Positions 35,339 to 45,078 of a stretch of DNA of 64,000 bases are shown in pieces; position 1 is the stretch's first letter; each line of letters begins with the position of its first letter. Under the pieces are notes generated by a model. It saw only the letters and a program-made list of their open reading frames with translations, was not told the DNA's origin and did no database searches. A program made the position numbers and the translations under genes. The DNA is from UBA8079 sp965205535 (GTDB lineage Bacteria; Pseudomonadota; Alphaproteobacteria; UBA6615): NCBI GenBank assembly GCA_965205535.1, contig CBDBHH010000005.1, positions 434,001 to 498,000 of the forward strand, given 5' to 3'.

Positions 35339-35815
35339 TTGTCTCACTACGGGCACCCCGATGAATTCCTCGACAAGGTCGGCCAGGAGCTCGGCGTCAG
35401 CGAATGGGTCACCATCGACCAGGCGCAGATCGACGCCTTCGCCGAGGTCACCAACGACCATCAATGGCTGCATGTGGACCCGGAGCGCGCCGCGAAAGAA
35501 ATGCCCACCGGCACGACGATCGCCCACGGGTTCCTCGTGCTCTCCATGATCCCCGGGCTGAGCTACCCGTTCTTCCAGGTCGACAACCTCGCCCACACCA
35601 TCAATTACGGCCTCAACAAGGTCCGCTTCACGGCCATGGTGCCGGTGGGCTCGCGGGTCCGGCTGCGCCAGTCACTCGCCAGCGCGGAAAAACGCCCCGA
35701 CGGCAGCGTCCATCTCGTCCTCGACGGCATCATCGAGCTGGAAGGCAGCGAACGGCCCGCCGTGGTCACCCAGACCGTCCGGCTGCTGTTCCCCGAAGCG
35801 ATCGGAAAGAAATGA
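35339..35815 (+). CDS. MaoC family dehydratase
   Basis: A 158-residue hot-dog-fold hydratase. NDHQWLHVDPERA holds the catalytic Asp/His of the R-specific enoyl-CoA hydratase motif, and TTIAHGFLVLSM is the hydrated core. TTG 35339 is used: GGAG lies about 9 bases upstream and no ATG fits. It aligns end to end without gaps with the MaoC protein at 37127..37603. Divergent from the crotonase/dehydrogenase fusion; likely supplies the R-specific hydratase step of the local pathway. Confidence 0.88.
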   Translation: MSHYGHPDEFLDKVGQELGVSEWVTIDQAQIDAFAEVTNDHQWLHVDPERAAKEMPTGTTIAHGFLVLSMIPGLSYPFFQVDNLAHTINYGLNKVRFTAMVPVGSRVRLRQSLASAEKRPDGSVHLVLDGIIELEGSERPAVVTQTVRLLFPEAIGKK

Positions 35816-35861
35816 GACTCCTCATGGTTCGCCTGTCGAAGTATGAGGAGACATTCGCGAA

Positions 35862-35889
35862 CTCATCCTTCGTCAAGCTCAGGATGAGG
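35862..35889. repeat. Short dispersed palindrome
   Basis: CATCCTTCGTCAAGCTCAGGATGAGG type: outer arms CATCCT/AGGATG with a CTT/AAG centre. Related to, but shorter than, the main repeat family. It lies between the MaoC and kinase-like genes. Confidence 0.7.
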
Positions 35890-35914
35890 CACTGAGGTAA
35901 GCCGAGATGACTCT

Positions 35915-36988
35915 ATGAGCCCCGCCGACCGCACATTTTCGCGTACCGATCAGGTCGTGCCCGTGCTGGACCAGCACCGGTTCGACGATACAGCACTGGT
36001 GTCCTGGATGACCGCCAACTTCGACGGCTTCGAAGGGCCCATCGAGCTCGCCCAGTTCCAGGGCGGTATGTCGAACCCGACCTTCCTGCTCACCGATGCG
36101 AACGGCCGGCGCTACGTGCTGCGCAAGAAGCCGCCGGGCGAGCTGCTGCCGTCGGCTCATGCGGTGGACCGGGAGCATCGGATCACGTCGGCATTGGCGG
36201 ATACGCCCGTCCCGGTCGTGCGCACCCTGGCGCTGTGCGAAGACACATCCATCGTCGGCACCGAGTTCTTCCTGATGGACCATGCCGACGGCCGCGTCTT
36301 CCACGATCCCTCTTTGCCGGACCTGACCCCGGACGAACGTGCGGCGGTCTCGGCCTCGATGATCGAGACCCTCGCCGCCCTGCATCAGGTGGATTTCGAC
36401 GCCGTGGGGCTCGGCGACTATGGCCGTGTCGGCGGTTATATGGGCCGCCAGGTCGCCCGCTGGTCCAAACAGTATGAGGCGTCGAAGACCGACGAGCTGG
36501 CCGAGATGGACCAGCTCATGGCCTGGCTGCCCGAGAACATGCCCGACGACAGCGAGACCACCATCGTCCATGGCGACTTCCGGCTGGAAAACCTGATCAT
36601 CGCCCATGATGAACCCAAGGTGATAGCCGTCCTCGACTGGGAACTGTCGACCCTGGGGCACCCCCTGTCGGATCTGGCCTACAACTGCCTGCCCTATCAT
36701 TGGCCGGAGGAATCCTTCGGCGACATGCGCGGGCTCGATCCGACGACCCCCGGCATCCCGCCTGTCGACGATTATGTTGCCGCCTATTGCCGGCATACCG
36801 GGCGCGGCGAGATCGAAAACTGGAACTTCTATCTGGTGCTCTCGCTGTTCCGCCTCGCGGCAATCATCCAGGGCGTCTACTACCGCGGTCTGCAGGGCAA
36901 CGCCTCGTCGCCCGAGGCACTGTTGCGCCGGGACCTGACCCGGCAACTGTCGATCCGGGCCTGGGGGCTGGTCGAGGGTGGGAGCTAA
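35915..36988 (+). CDS. Phosphotransferase (APH) family protein, homologous to the ACAD10/11 kinase domain
   Basis: A 357-residue kinase-like protein. VHGDFRLENLII is the catalytic loop (HGDxxxxN) and VLDWELSTLGHPLSDLAY the metal-binding segment. YVLRKKPPGELLPSAH, SIVGTEFFLMDH and VARWSKQYEAS are the blocks shared with the N-terminal domain of animal ACAD10/ACAD11 and with P. putida LvaA, which phosphorylate 4-hydroxyacyl-CoA. The matching acyl-CoA dehydrogenase is encoded at 43735..44973. So it may phosphorylate a hydroxyacyl-CoA; activity is inferred from homology. The upstream gap contains a palindrome. Confidence 0.88.
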   Translation: MSPADRTFSRTDQVVPVLDQHRFDDTALVSWMTANFDGFEGPIELAQFQGGMSNPTFLLTDANGRRYVLRKKPPGELLPSAHAVDREHRITSALADTPVPVVRTLALCEDTSIVGTEFFLMDHADGRVFHDPSLPDLTPDERAAVSASMIETLAALHQVDFDAVGLGDYGRVGGYMGRQVARWSKQYEASKTDELAEMDQLMAWLPENMPDDSETTIVHGDFRLENLIIAHDEPKVIAVLDWELSTLGHPLSDLAYNCLPYHWPEESFGDMRGLDPTTPGIPPVDDYVAAYCRHTGRGEIENWNFYLVLSLFRLAAIIQGVYYRGLQGNASSPEALLRRDLTRQLSIRAWGLVEGGS

Positions 36989-36997
36989 CTCGGCTCA

Positions 36998-37118
36998 CAT
37001 GCTTCGAGACGCCGCCGATGGCGGCTCCTCAGCACGAGGGTCCACGCACCACCTCAGCATGAGAGTCCACGCACGACCTCATCCTGAGGAGAGCCGGAGG
37101 CTCGTCTCGAAGGATGGC
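36998..37118. repeat. Two dispersed palindromes, forward and reversed
   Basis: The forward copy at 36998-37039 has stem GCCGCC/GGCGGC and outer arms CATGCT/AGCACG (one mismatch). The reversed copy at 37077-37118 has GAGCC/GGCTC. A fragment (CCTCAGCATGAGAGTCCACGCA) with a direct repeat TCCACGCAC lies between. They separate two convergent genes. Confidence 0.8.
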
Positions 37119-37126
37119 GGTCGCGC

Positions 37127-37603
37127 TTAGGGGGACGTGCCCTCCTCGGGATAGATCAGCCGCAGATTCTGCACCACGGCCGCCGGGCGGTCGCTGCCCT
37201 CCAGCTCGATGGTCGCATCGAGGACGAGGGACACCCCACCATCCTCGCGCTTCTCCGCACTGGCCAGCACCTGGCGCAGGCGTATCCGTGACCCGGCGGG
37301 CACCATCGCCGTGAACCGTACCTTGTTGAGCCCATAGTTGAGCTCATGGGCGACGTGATCGACATCGAAGATCTCGTAGCTCAGGGGTGCCAGAAGGGAC
37401 AACACCAGGAAACCGTGCGCGATGGTGGTGCCGGTCGGCAGCTCGCGGGCGGCACGCGCGGGGTCCACATGCACCCATTGATGATCGTTGGTCGCGTGGG
37501 CAAACGCATCGATCATCGCCTGGTCGATCTCGACCCAGTCGCTGACGCCCAGCTCCTCACCGACCAGGTCGAGGAACACATCGGGGTGGGAAAAGCGGGC
37601 CAC
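37127..37603 (-). CDS. MaoC family dehydratase (paralogue of 35339..35815)
   Basis: A 158-residue hot-dog hydratase with NDHQWVHVDPARA and TTIAHGFLVLSL, collinear with the other MaoC protein in this locus. GTG 37603 lies three bases after the acyl-CoA synthetase stop, so they are co-transcribed. Two such paralogues within 2 kb suggest a duplication followed by substrate or strand specialisation. Confidence 0.87.
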   Translation of the reverse strand: MARFSHPDVFLDLVGEELGVSDWVEIDQAMIDAFAHATNDHQWVHVDPARAARELPTGTTIAHGFLVLSLLAPLSYEIFDVDHVAHELNYGLNKVRFTAMVPAGSRIRLRQVLASAEKREDGGVSLVLDATIELEGSDRPAAVVQNLRLIYPEEGTSP

Positions 37604-37606
37604 CGC

Positions 37607-38977
37607 CTAGGACGCCTTCGCCGCTTCCTGCTCGCGCAAGACCTTGCGCTGGATCTTGCCCGTGGTCGTCATCGGCAGTTCGGTGACAAACTCGACCGCG
37701 CGCGGAAACTCGTGCGCCGCCAGTCTGCGCTTCACATGCTCCTGAATCTCCCCGGCGAGCGTGTCGGACGGGACTTCGCCGTCTTTCAGGATGATGAACG
37801 CCTTGACCAGTTCGCCCCGCGCCTCGTCGGGCACACCGATGACCGCCGACATGGTAACTGCCGGATGGGTCATCAGGGAATTTTCAACCTCGGACGGGCC
37901 AATCCGATAGCCGGCGGAGTTGATCACATCGTCGGCACGGCCGACAATGACGTTGCATTCGGTTTGACCGTAGGCCTCGTTGATCGTCACGCCGAGTTGC
38001 TCGCGGCCCCACTCGATCAGCGGCGTGCCGAGCGCCTCGCCACCCGAGAACATGGAACGCAGATCATAGTCCCAGCGCGCGCGGGGATTCTCGATCTGCC
38101 GCATCACCTTCAGCGCCGTCGGTGGAATGAACGCGCAGCGCACACCGTAGCGCGCCATCAGGTCGAATGCGGCCTCGGGGTCGAACTTGCCCGGCGGATT
38201 TACCACCTGCGGGATACCGTGATAGAGCGCCGGCATCGCCGAATCCATCAATGCGCCAACCCACGCCCAGTCGGCGTTCGTCCACATGATGTCGCCCGGC
38301 TGGGGCAGAAAATCGAAAATGAAATCGACGCCAGGGGTATGCCCGATCATCGTGCGGTGGGGCAGCAGCGCACCCTTCGGGTGGCCGGTCGTGCCCGAGG
38401 TGTAGATCAGCAGGGCCGGATCGCCGTTCGCCGTGTCAACCGGCGTGAAGCTGTCCTTCGCGCGTTCCAGCTCCGTATAAAAATCCAGCGCGCCGCCAGC
38501 GCCGTCGTCGGCGGGGCCGTCAACGGAGAGGACAAGCTGCAGGTCGGGCAGCGAATCCCTGATCTCGGCAAGCTTCACACAGCCCGCCCTGTCGGTGACG
38601 ATCGCCCGCGCGCCGCTGTCCGAAAGCCGAAACTCAAGTGCGTCGGGGCCGAACAGCTGGGCCAGCGGCATGGCCACAAAACCGGCGCGATAGGCGGCAA
38701 TATGCGCGACGAGCGTCTCGGGCATCTGAGGCAGCAGGACCGCGACCCGATCGCCGAACGCAAGCCCGTTTCCCACCAGCAGATTGGCAAGTCGGCTCGA
38801 CAACTGCTTCAGATCGCCAAAACTGTAATCGCGTTGGCCGCCGTCGGGCTGCGGCACGATCAGCGCCGTCGCATTCGGGTCATGTGCATCGCACACCGAT
38901 ACGCCCATGTTAAAGCGTTCCGGCACGTCCCAGCGCCAATCCCCCCAGGCCTCGGCGTAACTCTCCGATATCTTCAC
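37607..38977 (-). CDS. AMP-dependent acyl-CoA synthetase
   Basis: A 456-residue acid-CoA ligase. LLIYTSGTTGHPKGAL (P-loop), MFSGGEALG, NEAYGQTECNVIVG, NSAGYRIGPSEVENSL and PMTTTGKIQRKVLR are all present. GTG 38977 is chosen: it follows a G-rich run and starts KISESYAEAWGDW as in relatives; an in-frame TTG at 39070 adds 31 unlike residues. It belongs to a clade of short acyl-CoA synthetases with a WDVPERFN N-terminus. It would activate the acid for the MaoC and dehydrogenase enzymes of this region. Confidence 0.87.
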   Translation of the reverse strand: MKISESYAEAWGDWRWDVPERFNMGVSVCDAHDPNATALIVPQPDGGQRDYSFGDLKQLSSRLANLLVGNGLAFGDRVAVLLPQMPETLVAHIAAYRAGFVAMPLAQLFGPDALEFRLSDSGARAIVTDRAGCVKLAEIRDSLPDLQLVLSVDGPADDGAGGALDFYTELERAKDSFTPVDTANGDPALLIYTSGTTGHPKGALLPHRTMIGHTPGVDFIFDFLPQPGDIMWTNADWAWVGALMDSAMPALYHGIPQVVNPPGKFDPEAAFDLMARYGVRCAFIPPTALKVMRQIENPRARWDYDLRSMFSGGEALGTPLIEWGREQLGVTINEAYGQTECNVIVGRADDVINSAGYRIGPSEVENSLMTHPAVTMSAVIGVPDEARGELVKAFIILKDGEVPSDTLAGEIQEHVKRRLAAHEFPRAVEFVTELPMTTTGKIQRKVLREQEAAKAS

Positions 38978-39073
38978 CAGCGTCCCCCCGCGTTTCTTGT
39001 TTGACAGAAGTCTAGCCAGAAGCGGGGAGAACGCCAATCCGACATCTCGGGCCGCGCGGTTGCGCGGCAAGCC

Positions 39074-40318
39074 TTAGTCGCCGCCGGCCAGTTCCAGCAT
39101 CGCGCCCAGCAAGACCTGGCCACCCGCGCTCACCCATTCGGGCTTCGCATCCTCGATCTCGTTATGGCTGATGCCATCGACACAGGGGATGAAGATCATC
39201 GACGTCGGCGCGACTGCCGCCACATTGCAGGCGTCGTGCCCGGCGCCCGAGATAATGTCTCGCGCGGACAAATCGCGGCTCGCGGCGGCGTTGCGCACGG
39301 CCGCAACGCAACGCTCGGCAAAGACAATCGGCGCAATGTAGAAGATTTCCTCGAACGCACTCTCGAGGCCGATCTCGGCGACGATGTCTTTCATGCCCGC
39401 GCGAAGTTTCGTGTCCATTTCACGCAGGATGTCGTCGTCGGGATGGCGGAATTCCGCGGTCATGAACACCTGGCCCGGGATGACGTTCCGCGAGTTGGGA
39501 TAGGATTCGATCATGCCGACGGTCGAGCGCGCATCGGGCGCGTTGTCCATGCCGATCCGGTGGACCAGCTCGACGATCCGCGCCGCGCCGACGAGCGCGT
39601 CACGGCGGCGCTCCATCGGCGTGGTACCGGCGTGGGATTCCTGGCCGGTCAGGGTGATTTCGTACCAGCGCTGGCCCTGGGCACCCGTGACCACGCCGAT
39701 GCTGATCTCCTCGTCCTCCAGGATGGGTCCCTGCTCGATATGGGCCTCCACATAGGCGTGCAGTTCGCGGCCGCCGACAGGCAATTCACCGGCATAGCCG
39801 ATCCGCTCCAGCTCCTCACCGATGGTCAACCCGTCGGTATCCGCGCGCGACAGGCCATGCTCGAGTGAAAACTGACCGCCGAACACGCCCGAGGAAATCA
39901 TGGCGGGCGCGAAACGGCTGCCCTCCTCGTTGGTCCACACCACCACCTCGATCGGGTGATCGGTCTCATAGTCCAGATCGTTGAGACTGCGGATCACTTC
40001 GAGGCCCGCAAGCACGCCGTAAATGCCGTCAAACTTTCCGCCGGTCGGCTGCGTGTCCAGATGGCTGCCGGTGACCACGGGCGGCAGGGACTCATTCCGC
40101 CCGGCGCGGCGGGCAAAGATATTGCCCATCTGGTCGACGCTCACGGTGCACCCGGCCGCCTTGCACCAGTCGACAAACAGGTCGCGCGCCTCGCGATCGA
40201 GATCGGTGAGCGCGAGGCGCCGGCTGCCGCCCTTCTCGGTGGGACCGATCTCGGCGATGTCCATGATGCTCTGCCACAGACGATCACCGTCGATGGAAAG
40301 ATTGCGTGGTTCGTTCAT
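39074..40318 (-). CDS. M20-family Zn-dependent hydrolase (N-carbamoyl-L-amino acid hydrolase/ureidopropionase type)
   Basis: A 414-residue amidohydrolase of the HyuC/allantoate amidohydrolase group. TGSHLDTQPTGGKFDGIYG supplies metal His/Asp, TNEEGSRFAPAM the bridging Glu, and HIEQGPILE, ESHAGTTPM and GAGHDACNVAAV complete the bimetal site. Enzymes of this group split N-carbamoyl, ureido or amide bonds. It is next to a divergent GGT-like gene and upstream of an amidohydrolase, suggesting nitrogen release from amide compounds. Exact substrate unknown. Confidence 0.88.
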   Translation of the reverse strand: MNEPRNLSIDGDRLWQSIMDIAEIGPTEKGGSRRLALTDLDREARDLFVDWCKAAGCTVSVDQMGNIFARRAGRNESLPPVVTGSHLDTQPTGGKFDGIYGVLAGLEVIRSLNDLDYETDHPIEVVVWTNEEGSRFAPAMISSGVFGGQFSLEHGLSRADTDGLTIGEELERIGYAGELPVGGRELHAYVEAHIEQGPILEDEEISIGVVTGAQGQRWYEITLTGQESHAGTTPMERRRDALVGAARIVELVHRIGMDNAPDARSTVGMIESYPNSRNVIPGQVFMTAEFRHPDDDILREMDTKLRAGMKDIVAEIGLESAFEEIFYIAPIVFAERCVAAVRNAAASRDLSARDIISGAGHDACNVAAVAPTSMIFIPCVDGISHNEIEDAKPEWVSAGGQVLLGAMLELAGGD

Positions 40319-40420
40319 CGTGCTGGCTTCCGGCCTGGGGTGTGAGAAACGCTTTCGCCCATGATACCGTCTCTCATCCCATCCTCACAGATCACGTTCG
40401 CACTGACTGGGTTGCAAAAT

Positions 40421-42043
40421 ATGAACACGCAAACCGGACGCCCGGTGACCCTGGCGCCCAACGGGCTCGTCACCTCACCCCATTCGCTGGCCTCCGCCGC
40501 CGGGGTCGACGTCCTGCGCGCCGGCGGTTCGGCGGTGGACGCAGCACTCGCCACGAGCGCCGCCCTGGCGGTGCTGTACCCGCACATGACCAGCATCGGG
40601 GGCGACGCCTTCTGGCTGATCCACGAGGCCAAGACCGGCGCGGTCAAATATCTCAACGGCGGCGGGCGCGCGGCGGCCGGCGGCACGCTGGCAGCGATGG
40701 CAGCGCGCGGCCTGTCCGACATTCCGTTCCGTGGCGTTGTGCCCGCGACCCTGACCGTCCCCGGCGCGCTGGCGAGCTGGGACGCAGCACACACGGCCCA
40801 TGGCCGCCTGCCGCTGCCCCGCATCCTCGAGGCCGCAATCGGCTATGCGCGCGACGGCTTCCCGGTCACCGGGCGGCTGGCGGGGCATATCGTCGAGCGC
40901 CGGGACGACCTGGCCGCCAACGAATACTCTGCGCGCATCTTCCTGCCCGACGGCACGCCGCCGGCTGCGGGTACGAAGCTGGTCAACCCCGACCTCGCAC
41001 GCAGCCTCGAACGGTTCGCGGAGGCGGGCCGGGCCGGCTTCTATGCCGGCGAGACGGCCGCCGAGATGGCGCGGTTTGCCGCCGAGGCAGGTGGCGTCTT
41101 CACGGCAGAGGATTTCGCAGGCCAGACCGCGCAATGGGGAGAACCCGTCTCCAGCGAGTATCGCGGCGTGACCATCTACAACACGCCGCCCCCGACCCAG
41201 GGCTTCACGGTGCTCGAGATGCTCAACCTGATCGAGCCGTTCGAGCTACACCGGATGGAGATGCTGAGCCCGGAACATATCCATCTGCTGGTCCAGGCCA
41301 AGCAGATCGCTTTTCATGATCGCGACCGGCTGCTCGCCGACCCCGATTTCGTCGACGTCCCCATCGATCAACTCATCTCAAAGGCCTATGCCGACGAACG
41401 CCGCGGGCTGATCGACCTCGAGACCGCCCTGCCCTGGGACAAGGTGCCATCCCATGGCAGCCTCGCGGGCGACACGGTCTACATGGCCGCCATCGACAAT
41501 GAGGGCAATGCCGTCTCGCTGATCCAGAGCCTGTTCGCGGCCTTCGGATCGGGACAGGTCGCCGGGCGAACCGGGGTCATGCTGCAGAACCGGGCGAGCT
41601 ATTTCTCGCTCGATCCGGCGCACCCGAACCGGCTTGAGCCGGGGAAAATACCCCAGCACACGCTGATGGCGTCGATGTCCAAGCGCGGCGACGACCTCTG
41701 GTCCCTGCTCGGCACCCAGGGGGCGGACGGTCAGCCGCAGATTCAACTGCAACTGCTGACGGACATGATCGATTTTGGCCTGAACATCCAGGAGGCAATT
41801 GAGCTGCCGCGATTTCTGTCGGGCCGCATCTCGCTCGGCGAGGCCCGCGACATGTTGCATCTCGAGGGGCGCATGCCCGAGCCTACCTTTGAAGGACTGG
41901 CCGCGCGCGGCCACAAGATCAACCGCTGGGCCGACTGGAACAACCGGGCCGGCCAGGCCCATGGGATCGTGATCGAGCCCGGCTCGGGGCTCTATACCGG
42001 CGGCTCGGACCCGCGCTCCGACGGCGCGGCGATTGGGTACTAA
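40421..42043 (+). CDS. Gamma-glutamyltransferase family protein (Ntn hydrolase)
   Basis: A 540-residue protein. The precursor should cleave itself before the nucleophile Thr352 (GDTVYMAAIDNEGNAVSLIQS region), giving large and small subunits. PHMTSIGGDAFWLIHEAKTG and GSDPRSDGAAIGY are typical ends. The family includes glutathione hydrolases and related amidases such as cephalosporin acylase. ATG 40421 is preferred to the in-frame ATG at 40361 because the family begins near RPVTLAPNGLV; no export signal is seen, so a cytoplasmic role is likely. It resembles the damaged gene at 54052..55641. Confidence 0.87.
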   Translation: MNTQTGRPVTLAPNGLVTSPHSLASAAGVDVLRAGGSAVDAALATSAALAVLYPHMTSIGGDAFWLIHEAKTGAVKYLNGGGRAAAGGTLAAMAARGLSDIPFRGVVPATLTVPGALASWDAAHTAHGRLPLPRILEAAIGYARDGFPVTGRLAGHIVERRDDLAANEYSARIFLPDGTPPAAGTKLVNPDLARSLERFAEAGRAGFYAGETAAEMARFAAEAGGVFTAEDFAGQTAQWGEPVSSEYRGVTIYNTPPPTQGFTVLEMLNLIEPFELHRMEMLSPEHIHLLVQAKQIAFHDRDRLLADPDFVDVPIDQLISKAYADERRGLIDLETALPWDKVPSHGSLAGDTVYMAAIDNEGNAVSLIQSLFAAFGSGQVAGRTGVMLQNRASYFSLDPAHPNRLEPGKIPQHTLMASMSKRGDDLWSLLGTQGADGQPQIQLQLLTDMIDFGLNIQEAIELPRFLSGRISLGEARDMLHLEGRMPEPTFEGLAARGHKINRWADWNNRAGQAHGIVIEPGSGLYTGGSDPRSDGAAIGY

Positions 42044-42052
42044 TGCCCGGCG

Positions 42053-43288
42053 TTAAGGCCGGTGCAGGTCGACCGCCGAGCGGGTGAACGTCCGCCGCCC
42101 GGCCTTGAAGCCGAAACGCGCCTCGGCGTTGATCGCCACCGCGTCGGCCGCCGTCTCGGCGTCCCAGACCACCAGATCCGCGGCGTTGCCGACGGCGACA
42201 CCGTAATCCTCGCGACCGAGAAACTTCGCCGGCCGGTCCGTCATCATCGCGAAACACTCGGTCAATTCGTCCCGCGTGCCCCGCTGGGCGACATTCGCGT
42301 ACATGTTGGCAATTCGCATCAGCGAGCCGTCGCCGAAGGGTGTGAAGGGATTGAGGATATTGTTGGTCGACAGGCAACAATTGACGCCATGGGCGGCGAG
42401 CGCGTTGCCATCGGCCACGCCGCGCATGACCGAGTGGTCCTGATGGCGCCCAACGGTGAACAGATCGGTCGCCGGCAACACCGTCAGGGTCACTCCACTG
42501 TCGGACATCAGCTTGCCGAGGTCGCGCAATTTCTCCGGCGGCATGGATGAGTATTTCGAGCCGTGACCCACGGCCACGCGGCCACCCCAGCCATTTTTGT
42601 CGGCGAGGGCGCAGACCTGATAGATGTCGAGATGGTCATGGTTCGGGCCGACATCGAGATGGATGTCCACGTCCACGTCATATTCCTTGGCCAGCTCGAA
42701 GATACGGTTGATCTGCCCCGGCCCGTCGGCGTCATAACTCGGCGCACCGCCGATGGCTGTTGCTCCGCGTTCAAGCGTGGCGACCAGATTGGCGTCACCC
42801 TCGGGCACACCCGTCCAGCCCTCCTGCAGAAAGACGCAGAGCTGCAGATCGATCGCCCAGGCATAGTCCTTTGCCAGCTGCTCGAGCGCATCCACGCTCT
42901 TCAGGCCGACATTGGGATCGACCTCCACATGGGTTCGCATATGGGTGCAACCATGGGCGATCGCGGTCTCCAGCGACGCGCCGGCGCGCTTGTAGACATC
43001 TTCTACGGTAAATCCCGACTTCACCGCCGAGACGCGCTTCATATGATCCATGCCGCGGTCGGGGGCCGGCTCGGAGCGGTCGAGAATGCGCGATTTGTCG
43101 AGGTGGATATGGGTTTCGATCAGCCCCCCGGACACGAGGCCGCCGGCGACGTCGAGGTTCTCCCCCCCTTCGGGTAGACCAGCCTCGACAGCCGCGATTC
43201 GACCGTCCGAAATCCCGACATCCTGCAACGGCGCATCGGCGTCGCCCCCGACGATCCGCGCGTTGCGCAGCACCAGATCCAGACTCAT
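42053..43288 (-). CDS. Amidohydrolase family protein (cytosine deaminase-like)
   Basis: A 411-residue metal-dependent hydrolase. ETHIHLDKSRI gives the first metal motif (HxH), then DIHLDVG (His), GHGSKYS (His) and STNNILNPF, where the metal Asp of related deaminases is expected. It resembles CodA-like cytosine deaminases and N-isopropylammelide hydrolases, so it may deaminate a cyclic amide or pyrimidine. It is convergent with the GGT-like gene. Substrate not determined. Confidence 0.83.
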   Translation of the reverse strand: MSLDLVLRNARIVGGDADAPLQDVGISDGRIAAVEAGLPEGGENLDVAGGLVSGGLIETHIHLDKSRILDRSEPAPDRGMDHMKRVSAVKSGFTVEDVYKRAGASLETAIAHGCTHMRTHVEVDPNVGLKSVDALEQLAKDYAWAIDLQLCVFLQEGWTGVPEGDANLVATLERGATAIGGAPSYDADGPGQINRIFELAKEYDVDVDIHLDVGPNHDHLDIYQVCALADKNGWGGRVAVGHGSKYSSMPPEKLRDLGKLMSDSGVTLTVLPATDLFTVGRHQDHSVMRGVADGNALAAHGVNCCLSTNNILNPFTPFGDGSLMRIANMYANVAQRGTRDELTECFAMMTDRPAKFLGREDYGVAVGNAADLVVWDAETAADAVAINAEARFGFKAGRRTFTRSAVDLHRP

Positions 43289-43396
43289 AGCCTACTCCCC
43301 CGAAATGATCCCGACGTCAGCGTAGTGCAGGGCTGCAGCCCGCGCAAAGGAGCAGCACGCAAGGCAGGGCTGCTCCTGATGGAACCCTGTCCGGCG

Positions 43397-43738
43397 CTAG
43401 TTGCCGCCGGCTGTATCGCCGGGCGCTTCGGCGCGCTCGTCGGGTCCATAGTCGCGCAACACCTCGGCGACCCGAAGGCGGTAATTCCAGAAAATGCCGC
43501 CGCGACCCTTCGCTTGCGCGATCTGGTGCGCCGCGTGGGTCCGCCAGGCCTTCACGGCCTCTTCGTCGCGAAAGAACGACAAGGCCAGATATTTGCCCGG
43601 GTTGTAGATGCTCTCGAACCGCTCAACCGAAATGAATCCGTCGATCTTCTCGAGCTCCTTCGCCAGATCGTGAGCAATCCCGAGATAATCCTCGAGGCGC
43701 CCTTCGGCCGGCCAGACCTCGAAGATGACTGCGATCAT
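43397..43738 (-). CDS. Antibiotic biosynthesis monooxygenase (ABM) domain protein
   Basis: A 113-residue ferredoxin-like alpha/beta protein. VIFEVWPAEGRLEDYLGIA, GFISVERFESIYNPGKYLALSFF and AVKAWRTHAAHQIAQ form the ABM fold. Members are cofactor-free monooxygenases or unknown-function stress proteins. Its start overlaps the acyl-CoA dehydrogenase stop by ATGA, so it is the second gene of that transcript. Confidence 0.82.
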   Translation of the reverse strand: MIAVIFEVWPAEGRLEDYLGIAHDLAKELEKIDGFISVERFESIYNPGKYLALSFFRDEEAVKAWRTHAAHQIAQAKGRGGIFWNYRLRVAEVLRDYGPDERAEAPGDTAGGN

Positions 43739-44973
43739 TGCCCTACGCCGCGGTTACGCGGCCAGTCATCGACCTGACGGCGCAGCTCGAGGCGCGCGAT
43801 CTGGCGCCGATGTACCTCGTCGGGCCCGTCGAACAGGCGCATCGCGCGGGTCCGGGCATACATCGCCGCCAGCGGGAAATCATCACTCATGCCGCCGCCG
43901 CCATGCAGTTGCAGCGCCCGGTCGATGACGCCCAACGCCATGTTCGGTGCGGCCACCTTGATCATCGCGATTTCCTGGCGGGCTTCCTTGTTGCCGACCG
44001 TGTCCATCATCCATGCCGCCTTCATCACCAGAAGCCGGCACATCTCGATCTCGATCCGGGACTGGGCGATGCGTTCCTCTGTGATGCCGCGCTCGGCCAG
44101 CAGCTTGCCCCAGGTCTCGCGCTCGGCGGCGCGCTTGCACATCGCCTCCAGAGCCCTCTCGGCCACGCCGATGACGCGCATGCAATGGTGAATGCGGCCC
44201 GGCCCGAGCCGGCCCTGGGCAACCTCGAACCCTCGGCCCTCGCCGAGCACCAGATTGTCCGCAGGTACGCGCACATTGTCGAAGCTCACTTCGGCATGAC
44301 CATGGGGGGCGTCGTCATAGCCCATCACATTGAGCATGCGCTTGATCGTCACCCCCGGCGTCTCGGTCGGCACCAGGATCTGCGACTGTTGTTCGTGCCG
44401 GGCGGCCGTGGGGTCGGTCTTGCCCATGACGATCATGATCTTGCAGCGCGGGTTCCCGGCGTTCGACGTCCACCATTTACGCCCGTTGATGACATAGTCG
44501 TCGCCGTCGCGGATGATCGAGCATTCGATGTTGGTTGCGTCCGACGACGCCACGTCGGGCTCGGTCATGGCGAAGGCGGAGCGAATCTCGCCGTTCAGCA
44601 GCGGCGTCAGCCATGCCTCCTGCTGGGCGGGGGTGCCGTACATGTGCAGCACCTCCATATTGCCCGTGTCCGGCGCGTTGCAGTTGAACACCTCCGGCGC
44701 CCAGTCGACCCTGCCCATGATCTCGCAAAGCGGCGCATACTCGACATTGGTCAGCCCGGCACCATGATGGTCGTCGGGCAGGAAGAGATTCCAAAGGCCG
44801 CGTTTCCTCGCCTCGACCTTCAGGTCGTCGACGATCTGCGGCGTCTGCCAGCGCGTGCCCTGGCTGTCGAGCTGGACATCGAACGTCTCCTCGTTCGGAT
44901 AGACAAACTCATCCATGAAGGCGAGCAGCTGCGTGCGCATTTCGACGCAACGTTTTGACAATTCGAATTCCAT
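43735..44973 (-). CDS. Acyl-CoA dehydrogenase, ACAD10/11-like
   Basis: A 412-residue flavoprotein. FAMTEPDVASSDATNIE and WWTSNAGNPRCKIMIVMGKTD contact FAD; LGEGRGFEVAQGRLGPGRIHH and RLFDGPDEVHRRQIARLEL are hallmark blocks of the ACAD10/11 clade. ATG 44973 is chosen for the GGGGAAGAG just upstream; an in-frame TTG-type start ten codons earlier is less likely. With the kinase-like protein at 35915 it reconstitutes both ACAD11 domains, which convert phosphorylated 4-hydroxyacyl-CoA to an enoyl-CoA. Coupled to the ABM gene. Confidence 0.9.
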   Translation of the reverse strand: MEFELSKRCVEMRTQLLAFMDEFVYPNEETFDVQLDSQGTRWQTPQIVDDLKVEARKRGLWNLFLPDDHHGAGLTNVEYAPLCEIMGRVDWAPEVFNCNAPDTGNMEVLHMYGTPAQQEAWLTPLLNGEIRSAFAMTEPDVASSDATNIECSIIRDGDDYVINGRKWWTSNAGNPRCKIMIVMGKTDPTAARHEQQSQILVPTETPGVTIKRMLNVMGYDDAPHGHAEVSFDNVRVPADNLVLGEGRGFEVAQGRLGPGRIHHCMRVIGVAERALEAMCKRAAERETWGKLLAERGITEERIAQSRIEIEMCRLLVMKAAWMMDTVGNKEARQEIAMIKVAAPNMALGVIDRALQLHGGGGMSDDFPLAAMYARTRAMRLFDGPDEVHRRQIARLELRRQVDDWPRNRGVGQ

Positions 44974-45078
44974 CTCTTCCCCCGGGAACAGGCCAACAAG
45001 CATTCTAACGTCCGGGCGGGTGCCGAACGTTGTGACTTCGCCTAGGATACCGACATTGGAGTGAATAGGGGAATCACC